Positions 1 to 7,405 of a stretch of 35,640 bases of DNA are shown in pieces. The first letter of the stretch is position 1, and each line of letters opens with the position of its first letter. Source of the stretch: a virus. Below the pieces are notes generated by a model. The model did no database searches. It was not told the DNA's origin and saw only the letters and a program-made list of their open reading frames with translations. The stretch covers positions 1 through 35,640 of the IMG/VR virus record IMGVR_UViG_3300044535_002285, one strand, 5' to 3'. A program made the position numbers and the translations under genes.

Positions 1-686
1 GTATCTTTTAATAAATCATTTAGATCTTCAGGTCTTATTCTAAAATAACCAGGTGTTCCCTGTTCTTCAGATAGACTCTCAAAAAAATCAGAATCATAGT
101 CATCTAAGGATAATTCAGTATTACCAATTTCTTTGTAAACAACATCTTTTAGTTTTGTTAAATTTGTATCATCTAGTTCAGTTACTGTTTCATATGGTTT
201 AGCACCACTATCATAATAACCATAATCTAAACCTTCCTCACTAAATATTTGTTCTGCAATATGTCTTACACCTTCTCTTCTTCCACTACTTCCACAATAA
301 AAGTTTGCTAACTCTTCTCTACCCCTTAGATATAAATAAAAACCACCATTTCTAATTTCAACATCGGTTAATAAATTATTTATAATAAAAAGAATTGTAC
401 CTTCATAGTCTTCATCTAATTTACGAAGTAGAAGAACATTTTTTAATTCATCAGGTGCGGCATCATAACTAAGGTTATTTAAGACACCATTTTCATCTAA
501 GAAGTCTAAGATTTCTTCATCCCAATTACGATAACCTACTTGACCTAAATCTAATTCATCTAAAAGACCGTATTTTTTAACAAACTTAAAGAATGTAATT
601 AAGTTATTAAAATACGGTTCAATGTCGTCATCAAAATCACCATAATTAAATGAATTAACTAATTGTCTTGCTCTATCTAAACTCAT
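1..686 (-). CDS. Acidic protein of unknown function, C-terminus cut by window edge
   Basis: An open frame runs leftward from an ATG at 686-684 to the window edge without a stop, giving at least 228 residues (N-terminus MSLDRARQLVNSFNYGDFDD). The protein is very rich in Asp, Glu, Leu and Tyr, and has no signal peptide or membrane segment in the visible part. I do not recognise the family. A promoter-like ATATTTATA lies 4 nt upstream of the start on the minus strand, so the mRNA could be almost leaderless. It is divergent from the acidic gene at 1020 and follows the minus-strand miniprotein at 757-912, but a terminator separates it from that gene. The frame is continuous and codon use matches the neighbours, so I am confident that it is coding. 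Confidence 0.8.
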   Translation of the reverse strand, partial: MSLDRARQLVNSFNYGDFDDDIEPYFNNLITFFKFVKKYGLLDELDLGQVGYRNWDEEILDFLDENGVLNNLSYDAAPDELKNVLLLRKLDEDYEGTILFIINNLLTDVEIRNGGFYLYLRGREELANFYCGSSGRREGVRHIAEQIFSEEGLDYGYYDSGAKPYETVTELDDTNLTKLKDVVYKEIGNTELSLDDYDSDFFESLSEEQGTPGYFRIRPEDLNDLLKD

Positions 687-690
687 ATGG

Positions 691-699
691 TATAAATAT
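691..699 (-). promoter_or_regulatory. Promoter-like ATATTTATA before the gene at 686
   Basis: On the minus strand the sequence ATATTTATA ends 4 nt before the ATG at 686. The same element stands just upstream of several other genes here (1006-1014, 6925-6938, 8215-8223, 11359-11366, 33228-33236). A promoter role is inferred from recurrence and position; no clear -33 element is seen. Confidence 0.5.
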
Positions 700-712
700 C
701 TTATAAACAAAA

Positions 713-736
713 AAGGTGTCCCAATCGGAACACCTT
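713..736 (-). terminator. Rho-independent terminator of the 51-aa minus-strand gene
   Basis: Inverted repeat AAGGTGT/ACACCTT with a 10-nt loop. Read on the minus strand it is followed by a T-rich run (positions 712-705). It lies 20 nt beyond the stop of the 757-912 gene and before the promoter of the gene starting at 686. Confidence 0.7.
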
Positions 737-756
737 ATCTTGATGATACGAAAATA

Positions 757-912
757 TTATCTTCTGTAATATTTGTTAATTACTTTTTTTACATTCTCTT
801 GAACATTGGACTTAACCTGAGTGGCGTTACCACCAGCTTGAGTTTGTGCTTGTTGAGCCTGTTGAGCTTGTTGTATCTGTTGATTAGTTTTGTTTTTACA
901 TCCGCAACCCAT
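757..912 (-). CDS. Gln-rich miniprotein, N-terminus MGCGCKNK (51 aa)
   Basis: A short gene on the minus strand with ATG at 912-910 and stop at 759-757. The product begins MGCGCKNKTNQQ, continues with a QAQQAQQAQTQA repeat (about residues 15-26), and ends in a basic tail VKKVINKYYRR. There is no signal peptide. The two Cys near the start could bind metal or be modified, but nothing shows which. It has its own upstream TATAAATA-type element (943-953 on the plus strand) and its own terminator (713-736), so it looks like a separately transcribed unit. The function is unknown; a small virion or scaffold-like role is only a guess. Confidence 0.7.
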   Translation of the reverse strand: MGCGCKNKTNQQIQQAQQAQQAQTQAGGNATQVKSNVQENVKKVINKYYRR

Positions 913-942
913 GATAGTTATTTTTAAGTGGTTTATTTTATC

Positions 943-953
943 TATAAATATTA
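943..953 (-). promoter_or_regulatory. Promoter-like TAATATTTATA before the 51-aa gene
   Basis: Minus-strand TAATATTTATA lies about 30 nt upstream of the ATG at 912, so this gene would have a longer leader than its neighbours. It is about 50 bp from the opposite-strand element at 1006-1014, making a divergent promoter region. Confidence 0.4.
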
Positions 954-1005
954 TCTAAAACAACTTTAATTCAAAAAAAATAAAAATCAATTATTTTTAT
1001 TTTGT

Positions 1006-1014
1006 TATATTTAT
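1006..1014 (+). promoter_or_regulatory. Promoter-like TATATTTAT before the gene at 1020
   Basis: TATATTTAT ends 5 nt before the ATG at 1020. This spacing argues that ATG 1020, not the in-frame TTG at 1002 (which would lie upstream of the element), is the true start. Confidence 0.5.
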
Positions 1015-1019
1015 CAATT

Positions 1020-2225
1020 ATGAGAGACTTCTTTAAAAATTTCTTATTAGAACAAGATGAGAATATTGTTACACTAACTCCTGATCAATATACAGAAACA
1101 TTAGAAGATGTTGGAGGTATTGCGGCAAGAGTTGCAAATTTAAAACCATACAGAGGTAAGGGTATTGTTATTAATGGTAGTTTAGATCTTAGAAAATTTA
1201 AAAATGTTGGACCATTAACTGGTGTTGTTAGAGTAATGGGACGATTAGACATATCTAATACAAATGTCTCAAATATTGATGGAATTACAGTAGATGGGTA
1301 TGTTAGTAGTTGGGGATCAACAATGCATACAAATAAATTAAAACAAGAAAGAAATAAAAAACTTTCAGAATTAGCCGATTATAGAGAAAATGATGAGTGG
1401 AATACAGAAAACAAAGACGATGATTCTGAAAGAACTGAAGCATTATATGATTTTTTGGTCCAAGAAGGTATACCCACTTTATATGAAGACGACAATGGTG
1501 AAGAAGTAGAAGAAGACAAATATTTTATTTACCCTAGTGGTACTGGAACTCACGGTATTGGAAAACAATACGAATGGTTAGGTGCTGATACTCTACAACC
1601 TGACACATATGATGTTTACACTGAAGATGAGTTAGAGATTGCAGCTAAAAGATATGTTGAAAATGCAGTTGACGATATGGGTTATGATGCGTTTAGTGAA
1701 TGGGTTTGGGATCAGGCGATTGATAAAGGACAGTGGGAAAGTTGGTTAGAAGATTTTTATGAAGATATAATTAGAGATGATCCTGAAAACTATGATATAG
1801 GACTTGAATTATCTACAAATCAACAACATCAAGTTAATCAATTAAAAAAAACTATAGAAAATCTAAATAATAAATTAAAAAGTGAGGAATTGTCTGACGA
1901 AGAATACGAAAACATCGAAAGAAAAATTGAAGGTTTAGAAGAGACGATAGAAGAAATTATAGAAGATCCACAAGGTGGTTATGATGAAAGTTACATACAG
2001 AATGAAATCAATGATAGAGTTAGTGAATATGTTGATGATATTGATGATTTCATTAAACACTACGGATATGAAAAAAGTTTTATAATGGATTTTGTTGATT
2101 TAGATGAGGTTAAGGATATTATCGTAAATAGTGATGGATATGGTAATCTATTAAACTCTTATGATGGAGAAATGTTTGAAACACAGGTAAACGGTGACTG
2201 GTATTTTGTGATGAGGGCTAGTTAG
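1020..2225 (+). CDS. Acidic protein with N-terminal LRR-like segment and coiled coil
   Basis: This 401-residue acidic protein starts MRDFFKNFLLEQDE. An in-frame TTG at 1002 is less likely because the promoter-like element lies between the two. Residues about 45-90 have the alternating hydrophobic pattern of a small leucine-rich-repeat-like solenoid (NGSLDLRKFKNVG, GRLDISNTNVSNIDG). Residues about 270-320 form a strongly predicted coiled coil rich in Glu and Lys. The rest is acidic with many Tyr and Trp. The start ends in FLLE|Q, like the (I/L)xE sites that end the N-terminal segments of the proteins at 8240, 8518, 9378 and 11371, so it may be a virion-packaged protein (inference). Function unknown. 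Confidence 0.85.
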   Translation: MRDFFKNFLLEQDENIVTLTPDQYTETLEDVGGIAARVANLKPYRGKGIVINGSLDLRKFKNVGPLTGVVRVMGRLDISNTNVSNIDGITVDGYVSSWGSTMHTNKLKQERNKKLSELADYRENDEWNTENKDDDSERTEALYDFLVQEGIPTLYEDDNGEEVEEDKYFIYPSGTGTHGIGKQYEWLGADTLQPDTYDVYTEDELEIAAKRYVENAVDDMGYDAFSEWVWDQAIDKGQWESWLEDFYEDIIRDDPENYDIGLELSTNQQHQVNQLKKTIENLNNKLKSEELSDEEYENIERKIEGLEETIEEIIEDPQGGYDESYIQNEINDRVSEYVDDIDDFIKHYGYEKSFIMDFVDLDEVKDIIVNSDGYGNLLNSYDGEMFETQVNGDWYFVMRAS

Positions 2226-2265
2226 GTCTTTATTTGTTGAACAATATATCATATTTTTATTATGA

Positions 2266-3033
2266 ATGGCACGAAGAAAAAAAATAGAATTTTTAATGAA
2301 CACCGATTGGATGTTCGAAAAACCTATTGATAGAGAATACAAAGAATACAAACTACTTTCTTATTTTCAAAAAATGGGTGATAAACTTGATAAATTAGAG
2401 TTATATCCTGGTTTTATTGAATTATCATTACATCTAATGAATGTACAAGCACTTATGAGAGATCATAAGATTGTATACACCGATAAAAAACTCACAAACA
2501 TTGATGACGAAATTATGGTGAAAGACCTCAAAGTGAGAGAACTTCCTGAAATGTCAGACGATGAATCCAAAGAATTTAGACAGATACTGATCTATTCAGC
2601 ACCAAGAATGATGGAGTACTTCAATATTGCCAAATCAGTATGGACAATAGTTTTTGATTCTTTGGATATGAAAATTAAAAGGAACAAAAAAAACATTCTA
2701 AACCCAAAAGGATACTTTTATTTTATTGATCATGAAAAAACTCACTATGTTTGGGAGTATGTAATTAAAAAAGAAACCAAATCAAATCCTCAACAAATGA
2801 CTAATGTAAAATTAATTTATGATAGTCCTCTTAATGATTTGACAATATCGAAAATTATAAATAACTTTTCTTCATTCGACCCAATAGACAAAAAGGTTGG
2901 ACCAATTTTTCATATGACATCGAGTGGAGTTTTCCCAATTGAAGAAACATTACTACCGATGTTCAAAAGAAGAATTGCAGGACATATTTCACAAACCAAA
3001 AAATTTGAAAAATTAAATCAAAACAATGAGTGA
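2266..3033 (+). CDS. Protein of unknown function (255 aa)
   Basis: A 255-residue soluble protein beginning MARRKKIEFLMNTDWMFEKP. It is Lys-rich, Met-rich in the middle, and has no signal peptide, membrane segment or catalytic motif that I can recognise. ATG 2266 is chosen over an out-of-frame ATG at 2262. An AT-rich stretch with ATATTTTTAT (2251-2260) lies just upstream and could be a degenerate promoter. It overlaps the next gene by 8 nt, so the two are probably cotranscribed. Confidence 0.8.
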   Translation: MARRKKIEFLMNTDWMFEKPIDREYKEYKLLSYFQKMGDKLDKLELYPGFIELSLHLMNVQALMRDHKIVYTDKKLTNIDDEIMVKDLKVRELPEMSDDESKEFRQILIYSAPRMMEYFNIAKSVWTIVFDSLDMKIKRNKKNILNPKGYFYFIDHEKTHYVWEYVIKKETKSNPQQMTNVKLIYDSPLNDLTISKIINNFSSFDPIDKKVGPIFHMTSSGVFPIEETLLPMFKRRIAGHISQTKKFEKLNQNNE

Positions 3034-3160
3034 TAAAGAAAAAATAGAATTGTTAGATTTCTTAAAAGAAATGATATTAAAATACCCAAACGATCAAGAG
3101 TTGGGAAAAGAAATACGAAAGTATTACTTAAAAAAGGACTCAAAAATCAAATCTAAATAA
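3026..3160 (+). CDS. Lys-rich miniprotein (44 aa)
   Basis: ATG 3026 lies inside the 3' end of the preceding gene and the frame runs to TAA at 3158-3160. The product starts MSDKEKIELLDFLKEMILKY and is probably mostly one amphipathic helix with a basic tail. It fits exactly between its neighbours (8-nt overlap upstream, 1-nt gap downstream), which is the main support. Function unknown. Confidence 0.6.
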   Translation: MSDKEKIELLDFLKEMILKYPNDQELGKEIRKYYLKKDSKIKSK

Positions 3161-3161
3161 A

Positions 3162-3344
3162 ATGGGATTCAACAAGAGAATTTTAAAGAAAGAAAACATT
3201 CTAAATAATCTTCCAAAACTTATGACCTATTTAAACGCCGATGCAATTATTTGTACCGACGATTTTTCACGCAAAGTTTATAGGTTATTTACCGAAGGTT
3301 TTAGTGAAGAAGAAATAATAAATATAATAAATAAAATTAAATGA
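3162..3344 (+). CDS. Small protein of unknown function (60 aa)
   Basis: Begins MGFNKRILKKENILNNLPKL and ends EEEIINIINKIK. It looks like a small helical protein with a basic start and an acidic C-terminal helix. Its stop overlaps the ATG of the glutamine synthetase gene by 4 nt (ATGA), so translation of the enzyme may be coupled to it. Confidence 0.65.
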   Translation: MGFNKRILKKENILNNLPKLMTYLNADAIICTDDFSRKVYRLFTEGFSEEEIINIINKIK

Positions 3345-4474
3345 AAATTAAGTTGGAATATGTTTGGTTAGACGGATATAAACCTGAACCAAACCTAAGA
3401 AGTAAAGTTAAGATTGTAACATATGAATCCATTAAGAATGCGTTTCTTGATGGTAAATTCCCAATGTGGAACTTTGATGGATCATCAACTTCACAGGCAG
3501 AAACAGGAAACTCAGATCGTCTTTTAAAACCTGTAAGACATTACATGCCTTCGACATTCCCATTAGAAAATAATACCGTGTATGTTTTGTGTGAGGTATT
3601 AAACCCTGACGGAACTCCACACGAATCAAATAAAAGAGCTGGTATTGGTGAAAATTTTGAAGATCTTTGGTTTGGATTTGAACAAGAGTATTTCATTCGT
3701 GAAGAAGTTAATGGAAACATTTTGGGACACAAGAGAAACATCCTTAAAGGTCAGGGTGAATATTACTGTGGTGTTGGACACAATGTTGTTGGTCGTGAGT
3801 TTGTTGACGAACATTTAAATATGTGTTTGAACTATGGGATTGATATCACTGGTATTAATGCTGAGGTTGCTTTGGGTCAATGGGAATATCAAGTGTTCTC
3901 TCAAGGTAAATTAAAAGGTGGAGACGATCTTTGGATAACGAGATATTTCTTATTAAAGATTGCTGAAAAGTATGGTTACCATATTGAACTTCACCCAAAA
4001 CCAATCACACACGGAGAGTGGAATGGTTCAGGTCTTCACACAAACTTCTCAACAGATATAATGAGACTTGAAGGGAATGAACAATATTTCATGGCATTAT
4101 TTAATGCATTTGAATCAAGACATGAAGATCATATCAAAGCTTACGGATCAAACAATCACTTACGATTGACAGGTGAATATGAAACTCAAGCAATTGATAA
4201 GTTTAGTTGGGGTGTATCTGATCGTGGAGCGTCAATTAGAGTTCCTCAGGACACGGCAAAAGAATGGAAAGGATATGTTGAAGATCGTAGACCAGGTTCA
4301 AATGCCGATCCATACAAAATCATTCGTGAGATTGTTAATTCCCTTTATGTTGCTCAACTTCTTTATGATACAAAAAATATGATGACCTCATTTGTAGATA
4401 TGGATGGTCTTACTGGAAAATACGGTACAATGTCTAACGATGAGTTATTAAAAGAATATAGAGAAGAAGAATAA
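3341..4474 (+). CDS. Glutamine synthetase, eukaryotic-type (GSII)
   Basis: Makes glutamine from glutamate, ammonia and ATP in the cytoplasm. The 377-residue protein covers the full GSII family length with all signatures: beta-grasp motif WNFDGSSTSQAETGNSD (43-59), the metal-binding FGFEQEY (111-117), YYCGVGHN (141-148), INAEVALGQWEYQV (172-185), HGEWNGSGLHTNFST (224-238), SDRGASIRVP (293-302) and EDRRPGSNADPY (314-325). All key Glu, His and Arg residues of the family are present, so it is probably active. It does not resemble GSI or the long GSIII typical of many Bacteroidota. It is translationally coupled on both sides (ATGA at 3341, TAATG at 4474). An auxiliary metabolic gene, perhaps supplying glutamine for nucleotide synthesis. 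Confidence 0.96.
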   Translation: MKIKLEYVWLDGYKPEPNLRSKVKIVTYESIKNAFLDGKFPMWNFDGSSTSQAETGNSDRLLKPVRHYMPSTFPLENNTVYVLCEVLNPDGTPHESNKRAGIGENFEDLWFGFEQEYFIREEVNGNILGHKRNILKGQGEYYCGVGHNVVGREFVDEHLNMCLNYGIDITGINAEVALGQWEYQVFSQGKLKGGDDLWITRYFLLKIAEKYGYHIELHPKPITHGEWNGSGLHTNFSTDIMRLEGNEQYFMALFNAFESRHEDHIKAYGSNNHLRLTGEYETQAIDKFSWGVSDRGASIRVPQDTAKEWKGYVEDRRPGSNADPYKIIREIVNSLYVAQLLYDTKNMMTSFVDMDGLTGKYGTMSNDELLKEYREEE

Positions 4475-4743
4475 TGGGAAAAGAATGTGTATGTGGTGGA
4501 ACAGGACCTTGTCATTGTCCACCAATTAAAGTAGAGCAAGTAAATCATCCACAACATTATGGTGGAGAAAATAATCCTTACGAGGCGATCAAAGTTATTG
4601 ACGCTTGGGATTTAGGATTTAGTTTAGGAAATACAGTAAAATATATAAGCCGTGCAGGAAAGAAAGGAAAAGACAAAGAACTTGAGGACCTCAGAAAAGC
4701 CCTGTGGTACCTCCAACACCACATCGAAACACTCGAAAAATAA
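4474..4743 (+). CDS. DUF3310 protein, T7 gp1.7-like nucleotide kinase family
   Basis: Residues about 22-87 match the DUF3310 pattern: NHPQHYGG, YEAIKVIDAWDLGF, LGNTVKYISRAGKKGK, then DLRKALWYLQHHIE. This family includes phage T7 gp1.7, described as an unusual nucleotide kinase, so a role in nucleotide metabolism is reasonable but not shown by the sequence. The N-terminus carries a Cys-rich stretch CVCGGTGPCHCPP (residues 5-17) that may bind metal. The start overlaps the stop of the glutamine synthetase gene by 1 nt. Confidence 0.85.
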   Translation: MGKECVCGGTGPCHCPPIKVEQVNHPQHYGGENNPYEAIKVIDAWDLGFSLGNTVKYISRAGKKGKDKELEDLRKALWYLQHHIETLEK

Positions 4744-4825
4744 AACGGGGTTAGATAAAGAGATTAATGTTTGGGATGCTCTCACAACACCAAACGAATT
4801 ATTAAGAGAGACCCTTATTAACTTT

Positions 4826-5047
4826 ATGTGGGGGTTTTTGGGGAACTCTATTGTAGTGTTCGCAGCAAAAGAACTGGACTTTTTAGTCCTGATTAATTAT
4901 ATTGTTTATTACATAATGATTTCTTATATTGTGAATAGAAAAAAATATGAAACGATGTTAGGTAAGTTCATTGTTCTTCCTGGGTCCGCAGCGGCAGGGG
5001 CATTCACAGGATATAAATTAGCTCAAATGATCTCAAATTTTATTTAA
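4826..5047 (+). CDS. Two- or three-helix membrane protein (start uncertain)
   Basis: From ATG 4826 the 73-residue product is a small membrane protein with hydrophobic stretches around FLGNSIVVFAA, LVLINYIVYYIMISYIV and the C-terminal Gly/Ala-rich helix GSAAAGAFTGYKLAQMI. The frame is open upstream, and the preceding residues (INVWDALTTPNELLRETL) look like protein. The only upstream starts are a GTG at 4652 deep inside DUF3310 and an ATT at 4763, so the true N-terminus is unclear. Function unknown; small inner-membrane proteins of this kind are common in large phages. Confidence 0.65.
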   Translation: MWGFLGNSIVVFAAKELDFLVLINYIVYYIMISYIVNRKKYETMLGKFIVLPGSAAAGAFTGYKLAQMISNFI

Positions 5048-5049
5048 AA

Positions 5050-5199
5050 ATGGAAAAAGATTGGGACCCAAATGACTTTCAAGGAAGGTCAAAAGATCAA
5101 GTAGAAAGAAACTATAGGGTTTTTGCGATTTTTTTAGTTTTAAGTTGGTTAGTGGGTACAGGTCTTGTTTTATACGGTTTAATTAATTATATTTTCTAA
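5050..5199 (+). CDS. Single-pass membrane miniprotein (49 aa)
   Basis: ATG 5050 to TAA 5197-5199. A charged N-terminal half (MEKDWDPNDFQGRSKDQ) is followed by one transmembrane helix (about residues 24-47, VFAIFLVLSWLVGTGLVLYG). It sits 2 nt after the preceding membrane protein and 3 nt before the next gene. Function unknown. Confidence 0.7.
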   Translation: MEKDWDPNDFQGRSKDQVERNYRVFAIFLVLSWLVGTGLVLYGLINYIF

Positions 5200-5202
5200 T
5201 CT

Positions 5203-5733
5203 ATGAAATACTACAAAATAACAATCGGTGGTAAAGGTGCTGAGGTTTACCCTTTCCAATTGAACACAGAACAATATGAAGCTCTACGAGATGGTGGTGT
5301 TGAGCAGGATGAATTGGATCACGATCAGATCTGTAAAATTTTAGGAGTTGATACTTTTTTTGATTCACCAAACGAATCTATTATGGGACCTTACCCTAAC
5401 GCATTCTTTGTAAGAGTTGAAGATGAAGAGGGTAATACGGTTTATCAGAATGAACAGTTTGACAACGAAAAAAGTGATTACGAAGAAAAATATTGTGGTG
5501 AGGTTGCATATCTTATCATAGAAGACTATTGTAAAGGAGAACATCTTGTTTACGATATTCCTTTGGATGAGGATTTCGACATAGATAAATTAAGATTCAA
5601 AACCGACGACATTGGGTGTCGTGTAGAAGTAGTAAGTGGTATTCTATATGAAGATAAAGAGTATGAAATATATAAATCATTTGGTGATACATCCAGTAAG
5701 GGATACTACTACCATTTAACAGCGGGAATTTAA
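5203..5733 (+). CDS. Acidic protein of unknown function (176 aa)
   Basis: Starts MKYYKITIGGKGAEVYPF. It is a soluble acidic protein, rich in Asp, Glu and Tyr, with beta-strand-like alternation, no signal peptide and no recognised motif. It lies 3 nt before the methyltransferase gene in the same transcription unit. Confidence 0.8.
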   Translation: MKYYKITIGGKGAEVYPFQLNTEQYEALRDGGVEQDELDHDQICKILGVDTFFDSPNESIMGPYPNAFFVRVEDEEGNTVYQNEQFDNEKSDYEEKYCGEVAYLIIEDYCKGEHLVYDIPLDEDFDIDKLRFKTDDIGCRVEVVSGILYEDKEYEIYKSFGDTSSKGYYYHLTAGI

Positions 5734-5736
5734 AAA

Positions 5737-6588
5737 ATGATAGAAACAGGAAAAATTATTAACGGAGACTGTATTGAGGTAATGAAAACTTTACCTGAGG
5801 GATCTGTGGATTTAGTGGTCACATCACCACCATACGGAGTAGGAATTGATTACGATGTTCATGAGGACGATGTTGAGTTTACCGAATACCTTGAATTTGC
5901 AAAGTCTTGGTTATCTGAGGTATACCGATTATTAAAAGATGATGGTCGTATTGCTTTGAATATCCCTTACGAAATTAACAGACAAAAAAAAGGTGGTCGT
6001 ATTTTCTTTGTATCAGAGATGTGGCAGATCATGAAACAAATAGGATTTGGGTTCTTCGGTATTGTGGATTTAGAAGAACAATCACCACATAGAAGTAAGA
6101 CAACAGCTTGGGGATCTTGGATGAGTCCGTCAAGTCCTTATATCTATAACCCTAAGGAGTGTGTAATTTTGGCATACAAAAAACAACACATCAAAAAAAT
6201 CAAAGGTCAACCACAATGGACTGGAGAATCAACTGAAATTGAAAAAGAAGATGGATCAAAAAGAAATAAAATGGTCTATGACGAGAATGATAAGAAAGAA
6301 TTTATGGAACTTGTGTTTGGTCAGTGGAATTACTTTGCAGATACTAAATCACTCACCAAGGCAACTTTCTCGATGGACATACCAACCAAAGCGATCAAGA
6401 TATTGTCCTACAAGAACGATGTAGTCTTAGATCCGTTCTGTGGTAGTGGTACATCCGTAGTGGCAGCCGAAATATTAGATCGTAGATGGTTAGGTATTGA
6501 ATTAAGCCCAAACTATTGTGATGTTGCAAGAGGACGAGTTCAAACCTTTGTCGATGAAAAGAAACAAGTTAAAATAGAGTTAATTTAA
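5737..6588 (+). CDS. DNA methyltransferase, beta class (N4-cytosine or N6-adenine)
   Basis: Transfers a methyl group from S-adenosylmethionine to an exocyclic amino group in DNA. Motif IV TSPPYG is at residues 29-34 and the SAM-binding motif I DPFCGSGT at 232-239; the order IV then I defines the beta class, and the SPPY form occurs in both N4-C and N6-A enzymes. The 283-residue length is normal. The middle (residues 110-200) should hold the target-recognition region. No restriction enzyme is adjacent, so this is an orphan enzyme that probably protects phage DNA from host restriction. Its 3' end overlaps the convergent DUF192 gene by 4 bp with no terminator between. Confidence 0.92.
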   Translation: MIETGKIINGDCIEVMKTLPEGSVDLVVTSPPYGVGIDYDVHEDDVEFTEYLEFAKSWLSEVYRLLKDDGRIALNIPYEINRQKKGGRIFFVSEMWQIMKQIGFGFFGIVDLEEQSPHRSKTTAWGSWMSPSSPYIYNPKECVILAYKKQHIKKIKGQPQWTGESTEIEKEDGSKRNKMVYDENDKKEFMELVFGQWNYFADTKSLTKATFSMDIPTKAIKILSYKNDVVLDPFCGSGTSVVAAEILDRRWLGIELSPNYCDVARGRVQTFVDEKKQVKIELI

Positions 6589-6926
6589 AGTAGATTTACT
6601 TCATCACCTTCTTTAATCTTGTATTTTTTACAAGACCCACCAGGAAGTTCAAGTACTAAATCGCCATCACCACGGTAGTTTTCGCATTCTTCCTCAAAAC
6701 AAGGTTTGCAGTTGTGATGAATTTTTACGATCTTATTATCATCTATAAATATTATATCTAAATGAACTACACAATTTTTCATCCAAAATGAGTGTGGTTC
6801 ATTTTTCATGAAAAACAACATACCATCGAATCCGTCAAACTTTTTACCCATCATACCTTGTTGGGCATCTTTAGAGGTTAATACAGTTTTAACATCGAAA
6901 AGATTATTATTTATTTTTACTTTCAT
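6585..6926 (-). CDS. DUF192 family protein
   Basis: The 113-residue product has the DUF192 core: KDAQQGMMGKKF, DGMLFFMKN, FWMKNCVVHLDIIFID, then I..IHHNCKPC and LELPGGSC. Family members are small beta proteins of unknown biochemical function, usually secreted in bacteria; this copy has no signal peptide. Four Cys in the middle and C-terminal half are unusual. It is divergent from the Nudix gene, with only 14 bp between the two start codons, and convergent with the methyltransferase gene. Confidence 0.88.
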   Translation of the reverse strand: MKVKINNNLFDVKTVLTSKDAQQGMMGKKFDGFDGMLFFMKNEPHSFWMKNCVVHLDIIFIDDNKIVKIHHNCKPCFEEECENYRGDGDLVLELPGGSCKKYKIKEGDEVNLL

Positions 6927-6938
6927 ATTTATAAATAT
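6925..6938. promoter_or_regulatory. Perfect 14-bp palindrome serving two divergent genes
   Basis: ATATTTATAAATAT is a perfect palindrome filling most of the 14-bp gap between ATG 6926 (minus) and ATG 6941 (plus), and it overlaps the minus-strand start codon. Each strand reads ATATTTAT, the element seen upstream of other genes here, 4 nt (minus) or 8 nt (plus) from its start codon. A bidirectional promoter or operator is inferred. Confidence 0.5.
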
Positions 6939-6940
6939 CT

Positions 6941-7357
6941 ATGAAGAAGTTTAGAAAAAGTGCTGGTGTTATTCTTAAACATAATGATGAGGTTTTACTT
7001 TGTAAAAGAGGACCAAAAGAAACATTACCTAACATTTGGTCAATACCGGGTGGTGGTATAGAAAATGGTGAATCACCAGGACAAGCGGCAATAAGGGAAT
7101 TCCATGAAGAAACCAATGTTGAGATTACTACCGATTTAGATCTTGTTGGGATCATTGACAATTTCAACGACGACGGAACAAAAAGAGGGATGATGTTTGT
7201 TTTTCTTCAAAACATTGATGAAAAAAAAGAACCTGATTTGGAAAGTGCAACTCACGGTCACGAACACACAAAATGTAAGTACTTTAAAAAAGAAGAAATT
7301 CCTAATCAGAAACAAAACGAACAACTTTTAGGAATTTTAAAAAAAGTTTTGAAGTAA
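6941..7357 (+). CDS. Nudix hydrolase
   Basis: Hydrolyses a nucleoside diphosphate linked to another moiety; the exact substrate cannot be read from the sequence. The Nudix box is complete at residues 38-60 (GGIENGE, then REFHEETNV), with Asn replacing the penultimate Gly of the consensus. The 138-residue length is typical of MutT-like enzymes. Possible roles in phages include clearing oxidised nucleotides, acting on NAD or dinucleoside polyphosphates, or processing RNA 5' ends. Start ATG 6941 immediately follows the palindromic promoter. Confidence 0.92.
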   Translation: MKKFRKSAGVILKHNDEVLLCKRGPKETLPNIWSIPGGGIENGESPGQAAIREFHEETNVEITTDLDLVGIIDNFNDDGTKRGMMFVFLQNIDEKKEPDLESATHGHEHTKCKYFKKEEIPNQKQNEQLLGILKKVLK

Positions 7358-7381
7358 GTTTTTTTGAATCAAAAGTTTTAG

Positions 7382-7389
7382 TATATTTG
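7382..7389 (+). promoter_or_regulatory. Bacteroidota-type promoter -7 element TATATTTG
   Basis: TATATTTG matches the Bacteroidota -7 consensus TAnnTTTG. A TTTG lies 15 nt upstream (7363-7366), shorter than the usual 19-21 nt spacing. It is followed 16 nt later by ATG 7406. Confidence 0.6.
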
Positions 7390-7405
7390 TAGAAATAATT
7401 AAGAC

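Noticed and set aside
687-700. T4 late promoter TATAAATA
   Set aside because: On the coding strand the recurring element reads ATATTTAT(A), the reverse complement, so it is not the T4 late element in its proper orientation; the likeness is partly due to near-palindromy.
6741-6757. TATAAATATTATAT inside the DUF192 gene
   Set aside because: Resembles the promoter element but lies in coding sequence with no start codon placed after it; probably chance in AT-rich DNA.
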